Assembly: GCA_946699065.1 (NCBI GenBank)
Contig: CAMPDV010000006.1
Span: forward strand, 1,178,001 to 1,242,000
Length of the DNA stretch: 64,000 nt
From: Loxodes magnus
Taxonomy: Eukaryota > Ciliophora > Karyorelictea > Loxodida > Loxodidae
Reading direction: 5' to 3'
Below are positions 10,424 to 23,591 of this stretch, piece after piece. How positions within the stretch are numbered: the first letter of the stretch is position 1; each line of letters opens with the position of its first letter. The notes under the pieces were generated by a model. That model saw only the letters and a list, made by a program, of their open reading frames with translations. It did not search any database and was not told where the DNA came from. The translations under genes were made by a program, and so were the position numbers.

Positions 10424-12925
10424 TCATTTTTTGAAAAGCTATGCAAATGACTTCTGGTATTTTTCAATATCAACTTATTAACTTGTAATCCATCTTTTTA
10501 CTTTCTTAATTACAAGAACAAGCTCAGTTTTTTAAGGAAAATAAAACTCAAAGTATTCCAAAACTAACAAAGTTGCATACAAATTATCATTTAGCTCTTA
10601 AGGTTTAATCTGCATTAGATTTTAATTGCTTAATGCTTGAAGAGCAGACAAAAGTTCTTCAGAATATTAAAAAAATCCCTTTGCTGATTATAACTTGAGA
10701 ATTTAAGTATAATCAGAAGATACTAAAATAAAAATCTTACAATTATGAATATCTATTGTTAGATTATTTTACGATGACTTAGACTAAACTTACTACTCCT
10801 AGATTTTTTATTCATTAAAAGAAGATTAAACTTGAGAATTCTGCTCATATGAATTGTAAGCAAAATTTTCGGAATCTTCAATTTACTAGCTAAGAGCAGC
10901 ATTTTACTAAATCATCATATCTCCTTCTATATATTCTTCATCATAATCATGTAAACTAGTAATGGATTAACTATCTCCTTGTATTGCTATGTTACTTAAT
11001 TTTGCACATCTCATTTTCTTTTCTTTAATGATAGGAATATTAAAATCATTGTGCTTTTATTCTTCATTTGATTCATTACGATCTTCAACTTCTTCTTCTT
11101 CATCTTCTTCTTCCATTTCTGAACTTTATAAAGAACTATTGCTTTCTTATATTCTAACTGAATCCTTCTAAGCTTTAATAGGAATTTTAACAAGAACAGG
11201 AGTTTCTTATAAAGAATTTTTTTATTACTATTCTCCAATAAATGCAGTGCATGATGAAATGATTTAATACTTAAGTGAATCTTTTATGATTTGCTCTTCA
11301 TTTTACCTAACATCTTTCTCTAATTCCAATATCTTTTATTTTGCTACCAATTTATGCAAAAAGGATCCTGGAACACTCGTATTTAAATCTAAATATATTT
11401 CATATATAAAAGTTTTGCCTGAAGAAGTTTGAGCCTCTAATCGTATTTTTCCACTAGAATAAGGCTCACGAAGAAAGCAATATATTAAAAGTGGTTCATT
11501 CATATAAATAAAAGGTATTTATGTAGGAATTTATTAAGCATTTAAGCTTTCATCCCATATTAATTTAAAATCAGTGAAAGCAGGGTCTACAGCATTTGTC
11601 AGTGCTTAGATAACTTTCTCTTAAATATTTTGGCCACTCTTAACAAAATAAGATTTACCTCTCCCAGCTTTTGCTGTTTCTCTTATTAGTAACTTACTAA
11701 CACCTTCTCCAATTCCAATGGAATGAACTCTGCAAACATGTGAATTTTTCAATATTAGTTCAATAACTTGCTATGGGTTATCTACTTCTCCATCAGTTAT
11801 TAAGAATATTGATCTAGGATATCTTTTGCTTACAGGTGTTTAGAATAAATTTTGTAAAGGTTATAAAATTTCAGTTCCTCCCATATCTGCTTTAAAAGTG
11901 TTAATCTTGTCAATTGTATATTATAAACTTTAATCATCATAAACTTGAGGTTTTCCAAATAGAGGAGTAAAGTCAGATCCAAAACTTATAATATCAAATC
12001 TACTATCAGTAGGAAGAGATTACATAAATAGTATAGCTGCCTAAATTGCCATTTTTATTTTATTTCCCGACATTGACCCACTTCTATCTAGTAAAAATAA
12101 GAATTCTCCTGTTCCCTCTTCCTCCTCTAATACTTATGGTAAAAAACTTATGACTCCTGCTATTTCATTTTCAATAGTTTAAGATTTCTGCAAGTAATAG
12201 CCAGGCTAATGAATATTTTCTATGGTATACCTCAAAATGAAATCATTATCAGGATTATAACTATTTCCTTCTTTTATAGATATTTAGGCTTCATTTTGTC
12301 CATTATTTACTATTTCTACATTATGATTTAAACATTCTATTTTTGTAATTTAGCGCAAAGATTAAACTGTGGCTTCAAAGTCAATTGTATAATCTATCAT
12401 GTTTTATTTTGATTCTTCAGCATTAACTTGGGAAGATTTCTTCTAAGCTGCAGAAACTGTATAACTTGGAGTAAGAAAAGAAGGAATAATAAATTTCCAT
12501 GCTTAGTTTTCTGATTGTAACTATGTAATATAGCAAAAGTTTACTATTACTTCTTGCTGCTGCTTTAAATTACCTATAAATAAAACCATGCGATCACTTG
12601 AATTTTCAGTATCGTAAGCTGCATAATAAGCTGTATGTCCTTTAGAAATTGTATCTTCATAATTTTGTCCTGCCTTTTTTTTCTCTTCTATCTTTGCAGT
12701 AATTTCTACATCTTCAGTCCAAATTTTAAGATTATAAACAGCTGAATACATATCAATAGGAAATACATATTCAACTTCAAGATTATTTTGGGTTTCATTC
12801 AAAAAGCTTTACTGTATTTCAACTTTAGCAATTCCATCTCTTATTAAGCTATGAATATAAATACTTTTTAAAGGGATTTAGATTTTTTTCTTCTTGCCAC
12901 TGCATTATATTCCATACGATGCCAT
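10424..12925 (-). CDS. VIT + VWA domain protein (inter-alpha-trypsin heavy chain-like, cytosolic form)
   Basis: 833 aa in one frame. Residues about 18-135 form a VIT domain (SLIRDGIAKVEIQQSFLN, VEYVFPIDMYSAVYNL, GHTAYYAAYDTENSSD). Residues about 275-445 form a von Willebrand A domain with a complete MIDAS: DRSGS at 280-284, a GGTE threonine, and TDGE. RVHSIGIGEGVSKLLIRETA follows as in ITIH and PARP4-like proteins. Next comes a beta-rich segment, an acidic stretch (MEEEDEEEEVED), a Q/S-rich linker, and a C-terminal helical segment with LVLEYFEFYF and VKKVKRWI. There is no signal peptide, so unlike vertebrate ITIH it should be intracellular. Such VIT-VWA proteins are common in protists; their ligand is unknown. 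Confidence 0.85.
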
Positions 12926-13403
12926 TTTTAAAAGTGAATTCAAATATTTAAGGTTGTAAAAATGCTTGTGCTTGATTTCTATATTAAACTAATGCCATAC
13001 TTTTAAAGTTACTAGCATTTAGAACTTAAGTAATTCTAAACAAATATACCTTTATAAACTAATAATAGCTACTCTTTTATTATAGAAGCAATCAAACACT
13101 GAGGAATATTTATAGTCCTCATCCTTTCCTTTATTACTTTATGTCTTCATTTTCTTAATAGCTAATGTTTTGCTTCTTAAATTTAAGCTTTTACTATACT
13201 AATTTTAGGAAAAATGTAATTCAGCTACTTAAAGCTTCATTCAAGCCTTTCTTTAATTCAAATTAAGCATAATGAACTAGGCAACTATGCGAATATCTTG
13301 CCAAAAGATGGAAGAGTGATTCATATAAGGGGATAAAGGTATAAGTCGTAAATAAGTTGAATATAAAAGTTAAATTGATTAGGAAATTAATTAATTAAAA
13401 GGG
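12926..13403. other. divergent intergenic spacer
   Basis: Lies between two divergent genes and should contain both promoters. No motif, gene or RNA identified. Confidence 0.5.
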
Positions 13404-14093
13404 ATGAATAACTAAAGCTAATTGCAAATAAAGCATAAAAGTTACTATCTTACTAAATTTATTCACATTAGAAACAAAATAAAGAGAGACTAACAAGGAA
13501 ATAAAGCACTTGCTTTTCATTTAATTCCCTTATTGCTTTCTAAATATGAAATCTTTACAAATTTGAGCTATGGACCAATTCCTCTAAAAATTTAAGTATA
13601 AAGTTCTAGAATGTGCGTATTAAATATCCAGAATGAATGTGAGATAAGTCTAAAAAGTGGATATAGTTTTGATGGCTGATTTTCAAATATTCTAGAACAG
13701 AATAAATTGTATCATTATGTATTTAGATTAGACAGCTTCTCATTGCTAAATTTTGGTGTTTTGTCTAAAGCATTTTAAAGTAAAATTAATAATTTAGATT
13801 TTTATTCTCTAACTTTTGGAATAAGACTAGTGAGAAAGGGATAGATTCTAGATAGAAACTAATAAAAAAAGGCAGAGAATGGAGATATTTATGAAGTATG
13901 AATTGACACATATAAGAAAACTGTAACTCATAAATTTTAAAAGGAAGATCAGCCTTCTATTTTGACTGATATAAGCTTTGACATTATAAATTTTTTGTTT
14001 GGTTTTGGAGGTTTGGCAGATTCGAAATTAACCATCCTAAAAGCAGAATATAGTAACTATTCATGAGACAAACTATCAGAAACACATATTTGA
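13404..14093 (+). CDS. 229-aa protein of unknown function, beta-rich
   Basis: ATG at 13404, TGA at 14091. An earlier in-frame TGA (14063) is read as Trp (YSWDKL) or could be the stop. The sequence alternates hydrophobic and polar residues and has a clear globular character: SLKSGYSFDGWF, YHYVFRLDSFSLLNFGVL, FYSLTFGIRLVRKGQIL, NGDIYEVWIDTYKKTV, LFGFGGLADSK. The rhythm resembles SPRY/B30.2 or similar lectin-like beta sandwiches, but I cannot assign a family. Two tryptophans (GWF, VWI) are TGA. It is convergent with the RING-CH gene downstream. Confidence 0.6.
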
Positions 14094-14600
14094 TAAGTTA
14101 TTTCTTCAATGTTATAAGTTATTTTTAAATAGTAAACAAGCTTTGAAAATCTTCTAAAAGAAAATTAATGCTAATTCCAATTCCCTAATATTTATTTAAT
14201 TACCATTTATCTTACTAATAAAGTTAAATTTACATTTCATAACTTCTATTTATAAAACTTTTTATAATCTTTAAAGTTCTGGTAAGTTTATTAATTCATA
14301 CCTGATTTTACTTTAATAGCTTTTATCGCTAAATTTATAGAAGACAATATACACTCTAATAATTTCTTGTACTTTAAAAAAGAATAATTATGAATTTTAA
14401 AGCTAGATACAATTTCTTAATTTCTAAAGAATTCCAAATATTACAAAATACTATTAAAACATTGCTGTTTTATTTATGGCAGAATTTCATAATATAATAT
14501 CCAGCTTAAACAAAGAGTTTTATATTAAATGCTTTAGTTGCTATAAGCTAAAATGTAATTTTATTAAATTAATTAATCTTTAAATTGATTTAAGTTTATT
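14094..14600. other. convergent intergenic spacer
   Basis: Between the 3' ends of two convergent genes; AT-rich, nothing recognised. Confidence 0.5.
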
Positions 14601-16634
14601 TCATCTTACTGCTTTGTATTTTGTTTTATCTAAGGGGCCTGAATAACTCTTTTATACATTGAAAAACTAGATAGTAAAACTTTAATTTATATGATTTTCT
14701 TTAACTGAATTGAATTGCTTAATTTTTATAGTTAACTTCTAAGATTTTATAAATAAGCGATCTGAGTTTTATGTTTTAAGTGAAAACTTTGATTCATTTT
14801 TCTATTATTAGTACTTTACAAAATATTTATTTTGATTTTGCTTATTAATATTTTACTCTCTACATGTTGTACGAATATTGTCATCTAAATAGAGTAAATC
14901 TAATTATTAATCATTTGATTACAACTTCATGTTTTCTAGATTTTTGTCTATGTCCTTCGTTTCTTCTTTTTTAACTTGATGATAGCTCTCATCCATTGAA
15001 GGCGTTTTTTTATTATTTAAACTAGAGATTTATAGATTTGAACTAGCTTTAGTAGAGCTTTATTTGCTTATTTTAATCTAGATTTATTAATAAAGATATT
15101 AGAAGTATTGTCTTTAACTTTCAGTTACTTCCTAGCTTAGAATATTTCACTTTACTACTACATTAACAAGAAAGCACAATTTGCAAACATATAAAAGTAT
15201 TATAGAGAGAAAAAGTAAGCAAGTTGAGATTATAACTTCAATACATATTGTTATCTCATCTCATAATTCATGGGTCTCTGCTTCTGAAATCAAAATTATT
15301 AAAGCAATCAATAACATAATTCATGTTAAAAACGGAAGAAAAATTAGATTTCTATCAACATTAGTCTGAGGTGATCAGAAAGATTCAACTTCAAATTACA
15401 TCAAAAAAGGAATTTTACAATTCATGCAATGCGTTATATCTATTTCTATACTTTTGTCTTTTTAAAGATAATCTTTTTAGTTCATATCTAAGAGTCTCTT
15501 TTATAGGCATAATTCATGACAAAATTACTTATTTCCAACACAACCACAAGGTTATATAAGATTTTCCTTTTAACCACAAAATCTACATATCTCAGTATCT
15601 TCACAATTTGTTTCTCTTGATAAACTTTAATTCAATTTTTTATCATTCTAGTCACATAAGCTTGAATCAACCTTTTTATATTCTTGATTATTTATTTGAG
15701 GAGTCTATATGTTACTTTGTTTATATTTTTTATAGTTCATATAAAATATAAAATCTCCAACTTAAAACTAATATCGTTTTGGCTATTTCAAATTTGAATT
15801 GCAAATTTCTAATATAAGTGGGTTATTTAAGTTATCTCGACATATCTTAAACTACATTATTTAGCTTAATTCTGGAAATTTGGATGATGAAAATACTTTA
15901 CTTTTCTTTGAAAGAAGTTTAGGAAGCTTGTAATTTGCAGAATTACTCATTTGAAGTTGTATGTCAGCTCCAGGAGATATTACTTAGTTTTTCCTTTTTC
16001 TATAATCATTATTTTATTATTATTTAGCATATTCTTCTTATACATTTTCGAAGTCTTCCATTCCCATGTTCGATAAAATAAAAGAATTTGATAAAGGAAG
16101 ACAACTAACTTTTTTATTAATAGGAAAAATCTTATTTAAATCTTCACAACCAAGAGTTTTATTTGGATTAGTTAAGCTAAATAATTTTTCGTTAATCAAA
16201 AAAGATTTTTTCTAAAAGGAATTTCCAAATAAAACTTAGTTTTTTTCTCTTTCTATTCCATCAAATATAATTCCCTCAAAAGTATAATATCAACTATCAG
16301 TTTAAGAAGAGTTCTAATATTATTCAGAATTAATATGGGGCTAAGCTATTTTGCTATCTTGCTCTAATTCTTATTGCTCATCTTGCTATTGTATCTTATC
16401 TTCAAGAGGGATTCTTTATATTTTAAAAAACATTTCAGATTCTTCACCTTAACTTTCTTAATTTTCCTCCTTTTAATTTATAGATTCTTTGCTATAACTA
16501 TGATCTGATGCTAATATTTAAGGAGCTTTTATACTACATTATTCTAAGTAATAAGCTTCTTCTAAATTTGCTATTAGATCCCCTTAAAACAATTAAGCTT
16601 AATTATCTCTTTCTCTCTAATAATCCTATTCCAT
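14601..16634 (-). CDS. membrane RING-CH (MARCH-type) E3 ubiquitin ligase
   Basis: 677 aa, no intron. After a Q/E/S-rich N-terminal half (1-340) comes a perfect C4HC3 RING-CH at residues 350-406: C350-x2-C353, C363-x-C365, H373-x2-C376, C403-x2-C406, with the family's P-C-G-C-x-G core. Two predicted membrane helices follow, about 428-450 and 461-492 (ITICIEVIISTCLLFLSIIL). The last 180 residues are polar, Q/N/K-rich and probably cytosolic. RING-CH plus two adjacent membrane helices is the hallmark of MARCH proteins, which ubiquitinate membrane cargo in the ER, Golgi or endosomes. TGA encodes W in the linker and helix 1 (LTWIM). The stop is taken as TGA 14603; the preceding in-frame TGA is about 180 codons upstream. 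Confidence 0.85.
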
Positions 16635-17326
16635 ATAAAATTGTATTAGTAGTTCCTTTAAATAGAAGTTTTAGATACATAAGATAAACTCTCGTAATTT
16701 AATGACTATTATTAGAAAAGTAAGGTATATAGAAGTAAATGTTTGATAAAGTAAGCTAATAGTTAAATTATACTTTAGTTATACTTGTAGATAAAGAAGT
16801 ATTACTAGTAGTTGAGGGAATACTAATCAGACAAGAGCTAAATAAAAAAGTTTAAGGTATATTAATGAGACTGCTTATTGATGAATAGTGATACTATTAG
16901 CATTGCTTCAAATAAAAAGTATGAGTTAAGAATTACTAGAGAAGTTGATAAAATAGCTTTATTTAATTTCTAGGCTATATAGATATCTTTAGCCATAATT
17001 CAGATGTTTGATTGGAACAAGAAGAGAATTAAAAGAAAGAATTAATTTAAATAAAATAAAATAACTAGTTTTATAATTATCCTAAGCTAAGATATTAGAC
17101 CATGTCTAAGTATTAGTTATCTAAATAGTTAAATATCTTATAATATACTTTCATATAAATATGAGTGCTAATTAGCATCTTAATTTTAGTGCTATAATAA
17201 AAAACTAAGCTGAAAGAGACTTAAGCTAGTTTGCTGTTATAAAGTAAATAAAGGATTAGAAGAAATAATAATATTGGTGCTTATAATAGCTTAATTTATA
17301 ATTGTGATAAATAAAAATTTGATATA
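16635..17326. other. divergent intergenic spacer
   Basis: AT-rich, between divergent genes; no gene, RNA or repeat seen. Confidence 0.5.
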
Positions 17327-19797
17327 ATGTTTACCAAAATAAAAGGAATTTTTAGTGACAAAAACCAACTAAATTAAGAACTAGAGCAATGCTGAATTAG
17401 CTTTAATAATTATTACACTAAAATAAAAAAGGAATCAACTTAAGGAAAATATTAGAAATTAAAAAGCCATGAAACTGCTTAAAATAAGCATTTTAAAGGA
17501 AATCTTGTAAAGATTTAGAAAATTTTAACCAAAGAATTTAACTTTTAAACATTAGAAAGTACTACAAATGAACTATAGGAAAACTTCTAATTCTGCCTTC
17601 AAAATTAGGTATTTCAAAAATTAGTCAGCATTACTAAGCATGATACTCCACCTGGAATTTTTGCAGAAACTTTGATTTTTTTCAATAAAATATTATACAA
17701 TATGCCTTCTTTATAGCTACTAATGCAACTAAATTTCCATAATGCTATTTTGGATATAATAGAGATTATTTCAGAAGTTTCTCATAACAACTTATATAAT
17801 TCAAAGGAATATATTGAAACTTTTATGCTTTTCATCCTAGAAAAATGTAGCAAGAACTCTGATTTGCTTAAAACTTTTCTTATAAGTGTAAATAACTAGA
17901 ATTCTAATAATCTTTTAAAAGTTATGGAGAAAATCTCTGAAGAACATTAGTATACATTAGAAACTGTAGGCAAAATGCTGCTTATTTGTTTCACTTTAAA
18001 GAATGTTAAGTGGGAGTAGTAGCTAGTTAATTCAAAACTTGTTTAAAACATTATCAACCAGTTAATTTATTGCTTTGAAACTTGCATTAAAGAATGCCAT
18101 TTTCCAGGGTTGTCTTAGAAGTTATTAAAAGATTAGAGAACTTAGTAAATGTAATAAAACTTTTCTAATATATAGCGCTAGATAAAATCTATGTAGTTTG
18201 AGACAAACTTCTAAAATTTTAAGAACTGTTCCTATCTCCTAGGAGAAATAATAGACAGATGCACATATACTAAGATAGTAGAAAGATTTACATAATTGTT
18301 TAAAGGGGAGTTTCTTATTAGAACCGTTAATTGCTTTATAGTCTCTTAAAAATTAGAAGAAGCTTATGCTTCAACTTACCTATTGAATATGCTGATCAAG
18401 TATCTGAGAACTTCTTAACTTTTAATACCAATAACTCTCTTTCTGAAATCAGGGTCAGCGTCTAATTTATAAAAATAAGATAGCTTTTGCATTCATCATA
18501 ATCGTACTAAATCAAGTTTGACAGTTCAGAATGAGCGACAAAACTAGCATTTTAGATATTTTTCATTGGAATAGGATTTCAATAATATCTATATATGATA
18601 AAAGATATTAGAAAGAATTAAGCTTAATAACGAAATCTCTGCACTAACTCTCCAGACTATTGACTTATTACTATCTAAATAAATTTGATCTATTGTTTTC
18701 ATACTTTTTATAAGTGATTTCATAGTAGAGCAAGTACAATAATGAGACTATTCTGAGGAAGATAAAATTGGAATTGTACTTGATTTTAACTCTATTTTTT
18801 CTCTTAACTCTTCATCCTTTTTTGGCTTATTTCCCCAAGTGGCTACTCCAAACGACTATAATAACATTCCATTCTCTTTCATGCAAGCTGCTTAAATAAG
18901 AGTTAATAAGTCAATAAATTCGCTATACTTGTTCATAAAAAATAATAATATGACTTATAGAAATGCTAGTGTTAGTGAAATATAATATGAAGAGATATAA
19001 CTATAGAAATCTAAGCTTCATTGTTCTAAGAATAAGCTAACCACTACAAATTCTTTGATTGTAAAGCATAAAAGGTCCCAGAGTTAGCAAGTTGGTATTT
19101 GTAATCGTAACATCTATAAGTTTTCAGAAGGTCCTTTGCTATAAATATTGCTAGATCTATTGATTAGAATGGTGGATAATAGCTTTTAATTTAATATCAT
19201 ACTAACAGTAATTCTTTATTTCAGGGAATTCTGGCTAAGCTTTGCTCTTATCCCATTTTAGATAGGTAGTCTTTATTCTTGCACTGCTTTCTTTTGGAAC
19301 CTTAAATGTTCTTACAAAGAGATCAATATGGACTTATCTCAAGAATTAAATAAGTAGGTAAGCATTTGGAGCGTTTTCGTTATAAGTAAGAAGATAAATT
19401 TAATAAAATGCTAAGAGAAAATCAATTAACATTAGGGATTTAGCAAAAAAAGCAAGACAAAAAAATTAATAAAATCAACTCTTATGCTTCCTTCCCTTCC
19501 TAAACTCCTGATAAACTTAAAAAAATTAAGACTGATGCATTCAAGATCGACTAGTTTAGTCCTTTAAATTCCGACAAAAAGCAATAAGAATAACTAAGAA
19601 GCAGCCTTACTAAAAATCAATAAATTTTGCTCTCAGAAGACTCTCAACCATAAGTTAGGTAAAAAAAGGAATGAAAGCAAATAATTGTCTGTGTCATAGT
19701 TCTGCATGAATTCCTCAAAGAATTAGCTTGCATTATTGATGTAAAAAGGTAAGTTCAAGAAATTTTCAAGATAAGTGCAAGCAGCTTAGGAGTTTGA
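17327..19797 (+). CDS. FHIP (FAM160/RAI16-like) homologue, FTS-Hook-interacting protein
   Basis: Two exons (17327-19207 and 19225-19797) joined across a 17-nt intron; 817 aa, all-helical. Family landmarks: NQVFQKLVSITKHDTPPGIF with the conserved D-x-P-P-G followed by LIFFNKILYNMPS (about 100-130); LLDLLIRMVDNSFQFNIILT joined by splicing to GILAKLCSYP, matching the FHIP N-x-x-L-T-G-x-L-A-x-L element; and the C-terminal block VLHEFLKELACI. FHIP with FTS and Hook forms the FHF complex that links early endosomes to cytoplasmic dynein. TGA is W near the N-terminus (EQCWISF), after NNIYI, and at KKEWKQI. A Q/K/S-rich insertion separates the last two conserved blocks. Confidence 0.8.
19208..19224 (+). 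other. 17-nt intron in the FHIP homologue
   Basis: GTAATTCTTTATTTCAG, phase 0. Splicing produces the family-conserved ILTGILAKL. Without it the frame is lost and a Trp-rich nonsense tail appears. Confidence 0.9.
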
Positions 19798-20463
19798 TAT
19801 GTTTTTATTCTGATATAATTAATTATTGCTTAAAGATCATAATGTTCTTCTATTTTATTCTCAAGATTATAATCCTTACCTTGCTATTATGTCTGCTTAT
19901 TATCAATTTAATGCTATATCTTTTAACTTTAAGAGATACTAATGATTAGCACTAGCTATTTATAAATATATTCTATAAGCTGCATAAAATAAACATTTTA
20001 TACCAATACTCAAAAAATAAATTATAGCTGCATACAGTTGCACTAGAAAATAAATAAGCACTTAAAGGTTATTAGATGCATGATCTTATTTGATAAATCC
20101 TTAATTGAATTATCCTATAGTAAGTTATTAGTCCTTATAGTATATTTGTTTGATTCTATTTAAGTAATAATAGAAAGCATCAACCATAACTTTACATAAG
20201 AAGAACTAAGTTTTATTATTTAGTTATAACCTAAGTCCTAGCTTTAACTTTATAACTATTATTAATTATCTATGCTTTATAATTGCTAAATTTAGATAAT
20301 TTAAACTTGTAAAGAGCTAAATAAATAGATATTAGTAAAATAATTTAGATATATTAAAGCATTTAGTAGTAGGAATATAGTAGACATTTTTTTAATAGAG
20401 TTTAAAAAGAGATTTACTTTTGGAATAGGGATTTATTAATAAGTTTTCATCAATATTGATAAC
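19798..20463. other. convergent intergenic spacer
   Basis: AT-rich. A read-through extension of the minus-strand membrane protein stays open across this region, but it looks low-complexity and is not called. Confidence 0.45.
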
Positions 20464-21018
20464 TCAATAGTCGTTAATTCTCTAGTAATGCTGTCTCTGT
20501 AATTTCGATTCTGCCATTTTACCGCACTAAAATCCAATAAGAATCAACAGCCCCAAGATAAAATATGTATATATAACAAGCTTAGTGAGCTTATAAAGCC
20601 AATTTTATGTATAATAGCAATCATTATCTAATATGAAGAACATCAATCCTATAAATAGCCAAATAACTTGCAACGATGTCATATTTCTCTTCCAAATGTA
20701 GAACTTTTCAGCTATTTGTGTTCTGAATTACTGTTATATTTATTATAGCACATAATAAATAAGTAAACCATCCAAAATAAAAGTAAGAAGCACACTTATT
20801 CAATTTCAGGCTGCCAGTGTATATCTCTAATCTATTATGTAGCATCCTTTATCACTTAAATGCTTAATTTTATTTTCCTATTCCAAAAGAAAGCTTATTT
20901 AAATTATAGGAAAAATTACTAACAATATCGAAAGTATGATTTAGGATACAATTTTAATTGATACTGCGCATATTAAGATCGCTCTCATTCTCTTTCTAAA
21001 TTTATTGTGCTATTCCAT
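20464..21018 (-). CDS. multi-pass membrane protein of unknown function
   Basis: 184 aa from ATG 21018 to TGA 20466. Four hydrophobic segments can be seen: about 12-45 (long), 67-91 (ISVLLTFILDGLLIYYVL), 114-132 (VIWLFIGLMFFIL) and 147-166 (IYTYFILGLLILIGF). Two polar loops and a basic/polar C-terminus (KMAESKLQRQHYQRINDY) follow. Two TGA codons in A-A-W-N-W are read as Trp. The end is uncertain: reading the TGA at 20466 as Trp gives a further plausible segment (VINIDENLLINPYS) before quality decays. No family recognised. Confidence 0.5.
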
Positions 21019-23591
21019 TTTTTTAACAAATTAACGCTTATTGTTGTAATAATTTTTAGATGGACAATTTGCTTATTTAAACTCTATCCTTTATATAAAA
21101 TGATTGTATTAAAATTATTAAAGGAGAATTAGTATCCTTTAACTATTCTTTTTAAGGTTATAAGTATTTCTAGCTTTACGTTAAATTAAATAATAATATA
21201 GTCATTCCTAAATATCTTTAATATTAATTGTTAGTTATTTAATACAAATAACTTACATTTACAAGCACATCTGACTTTTATCTTTCTATTATTTTTAAAA
21301 AGTCTAAACTTACTCCAATTACAAATTCACTTATAACTTCAAATATTAAAAAGTTAGATTAGACTTATGCTTGAAAAGGATTAATAAAGTTAAAAGGCTG
21401 AAATGTAAAAAATGATTTATACTTTTGAAAGTAATGAAGGTATTATGATTTCTAAGCAAGGGTTTATTTATAACTGTATTAATAATTAATCATAAAGATT
21501 ATTTAATTTGTATTTGGCTTAGTAGCTTATAACTACATTAATTAAAGTTATAATTAGAGTAATCTATTTTCTATATCTTTTACCTGAAAACGTTATTCAT
21601 TTTTAGTGGCATTCTAAGTAGCAATCTTTAATAGAATTAATTAACTTTTTAGTTGGATTGTAGTTTTATTATCCTTTATGATAATAAAGAAAAATATGGT
21701 AAATAGATAGAGTGTAGCATTGTTACATTATAATCTTATGTAATTTCATTAAATTTAGTATTCAAACCACTTAAACTTAATTTTTATTTTGGAATCCTAA
21801 TAAAGCATAGACATCCTTTAAATTAATTAAACTCTGCGTCTTTATAGATACTCAAATAATAAGATGGAAGCAAGCTTAAAAGCAAAATAATAAATATATT
21901 ATAAATGATATTTATCAGAATTTTGATCAGAAGCTTATAAATTACTTTTAAGTTAAAATAACATTTCTAAAGTATCAGTATTCTCAGTAATATCTCTAAC
22001 TATCTTTAATTACTTAGAAATCTTTTTAATTTTAATTAAATTTTGTATATTAGTCATAAGAAAAGAGATTTGCATAACTAGCATACAACTAAGCTTTATT
22101 ATCTATTTTTGCTTATTTTTAAAAATTACATTTAAAGCTAGGAATGCCAGTCACAATTCCATTCTTATAAGGAAGTATTTTAATTAGATTATAATTAAAT
22201 ATTAAAGAATAAATAAAATTAGAAGTGAATATAATCATACAGCTAAGAGCTATTAGTATAAGTATTTAAATGCTAAGGTGATTGAGATACAGCCTATTTA
22301 GTATCATTTCTTATTATGCTTCATCTTTATATTTATATTTATTGAGATTTGATATATTTTGATATATAAGACTAAGAAGTATAAATAATTCATAGGAATA
22401 ATTAGTTTATTAATGCTAGATAAATTTAAATATTATCAATTAATTTAAGCTAGATAGTAGATTTAGAGGTAGCTTCTACTCCAAGAAAATTAAATTAGGA
22501 ATATTGGACTTAATTATTAAAGCTACTGTTTTATTTATATTTCTTTATAAAAACTATAAAGGGAGATTAATATAATAAATAGCTGACTTAAGTTGTGCTT
22601 TAAATAGAAAGAACTCTCAATAACTAAACAGCTTATATTTATATATATTGATTGCAAATAAAGTATTTAATTTAGTTTATAACTAAAATATCACAAATTA
22701 TAGGAGTTTAGTTAAATTAGGCTTAGTATGGTAATAGACATGCAATTTAGTAGAAACTATTTATAATTTTAGTTGATAACTCAATAGCCTTATTAGGAAC
22801 TTTTTAATCTTCTAAGAACGCCAATGAAAGAATTCTTTTGCTACTAATAATTTAATCATTCGATTAAATTATATACAATTTTCTTAATTATAGCCAATAA
22901 AAGTAAAATTTAAAGGTTATATTGGATTATGTGGTTTCAATCTAGTTGCTTAATGAAAAATAAATAGTAATATTATAATATTGATGCTTTTTTAGTTAAC
23001 TCAAAATATTGATAAATTAATATATTTAGACTTATAATTTTATTTAGGTAAATTGAGTAGTCTTGTTGGTTTTATGATCTTAAATATATTAATTTTCTAT
23101 GCTTGGAAAACATTTTTCAATACAAATAAAAGCTTAACTCTTATTCAAATATTATTAAGTATATTCACATTAATTTTATTAAGCCTTTCATTTGAAAGAT
23201 AAGGCAATGCTAATTTCAGCATAGTAAGTTTAGATAAATGTATAGAGAATAAAGTCTAATTAAGATGATTTAAGTACATATTAAGTTAGATATAAATTCT
23301 AAGATTGATATATTAATTCGTTTATTAGTTTCATTACTAAATTTTAATGCTAACATAAAACACAGAACCTATTAAGCAAGAATTAACGCTTTTAGATACA
23401 ATATATACTTAAATCTAAAATACCTTTGAAGTAAGCAAATCTAATACAATATTTTAATTACATAGTCTTCCAATTTTTTGCTTTAAAGATTGTAAGCCAA
23501 AATAGACTTAAAACTAAATAAGTAATAAGCGCCATAGTGAAGTAAGTTAGTTTATTGAATTAATTATTAATTCATTTTAATAATCACTAAA
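21019..23591. other. 2.6-kb gene desert
   Basis: Longest spacer in the window, between divergent genes. Extremely AT-rich with scattered TGA in all frames. I see no coding-like frame, tRNA, repeat array or transposon remnant. Confidence 0.5.
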
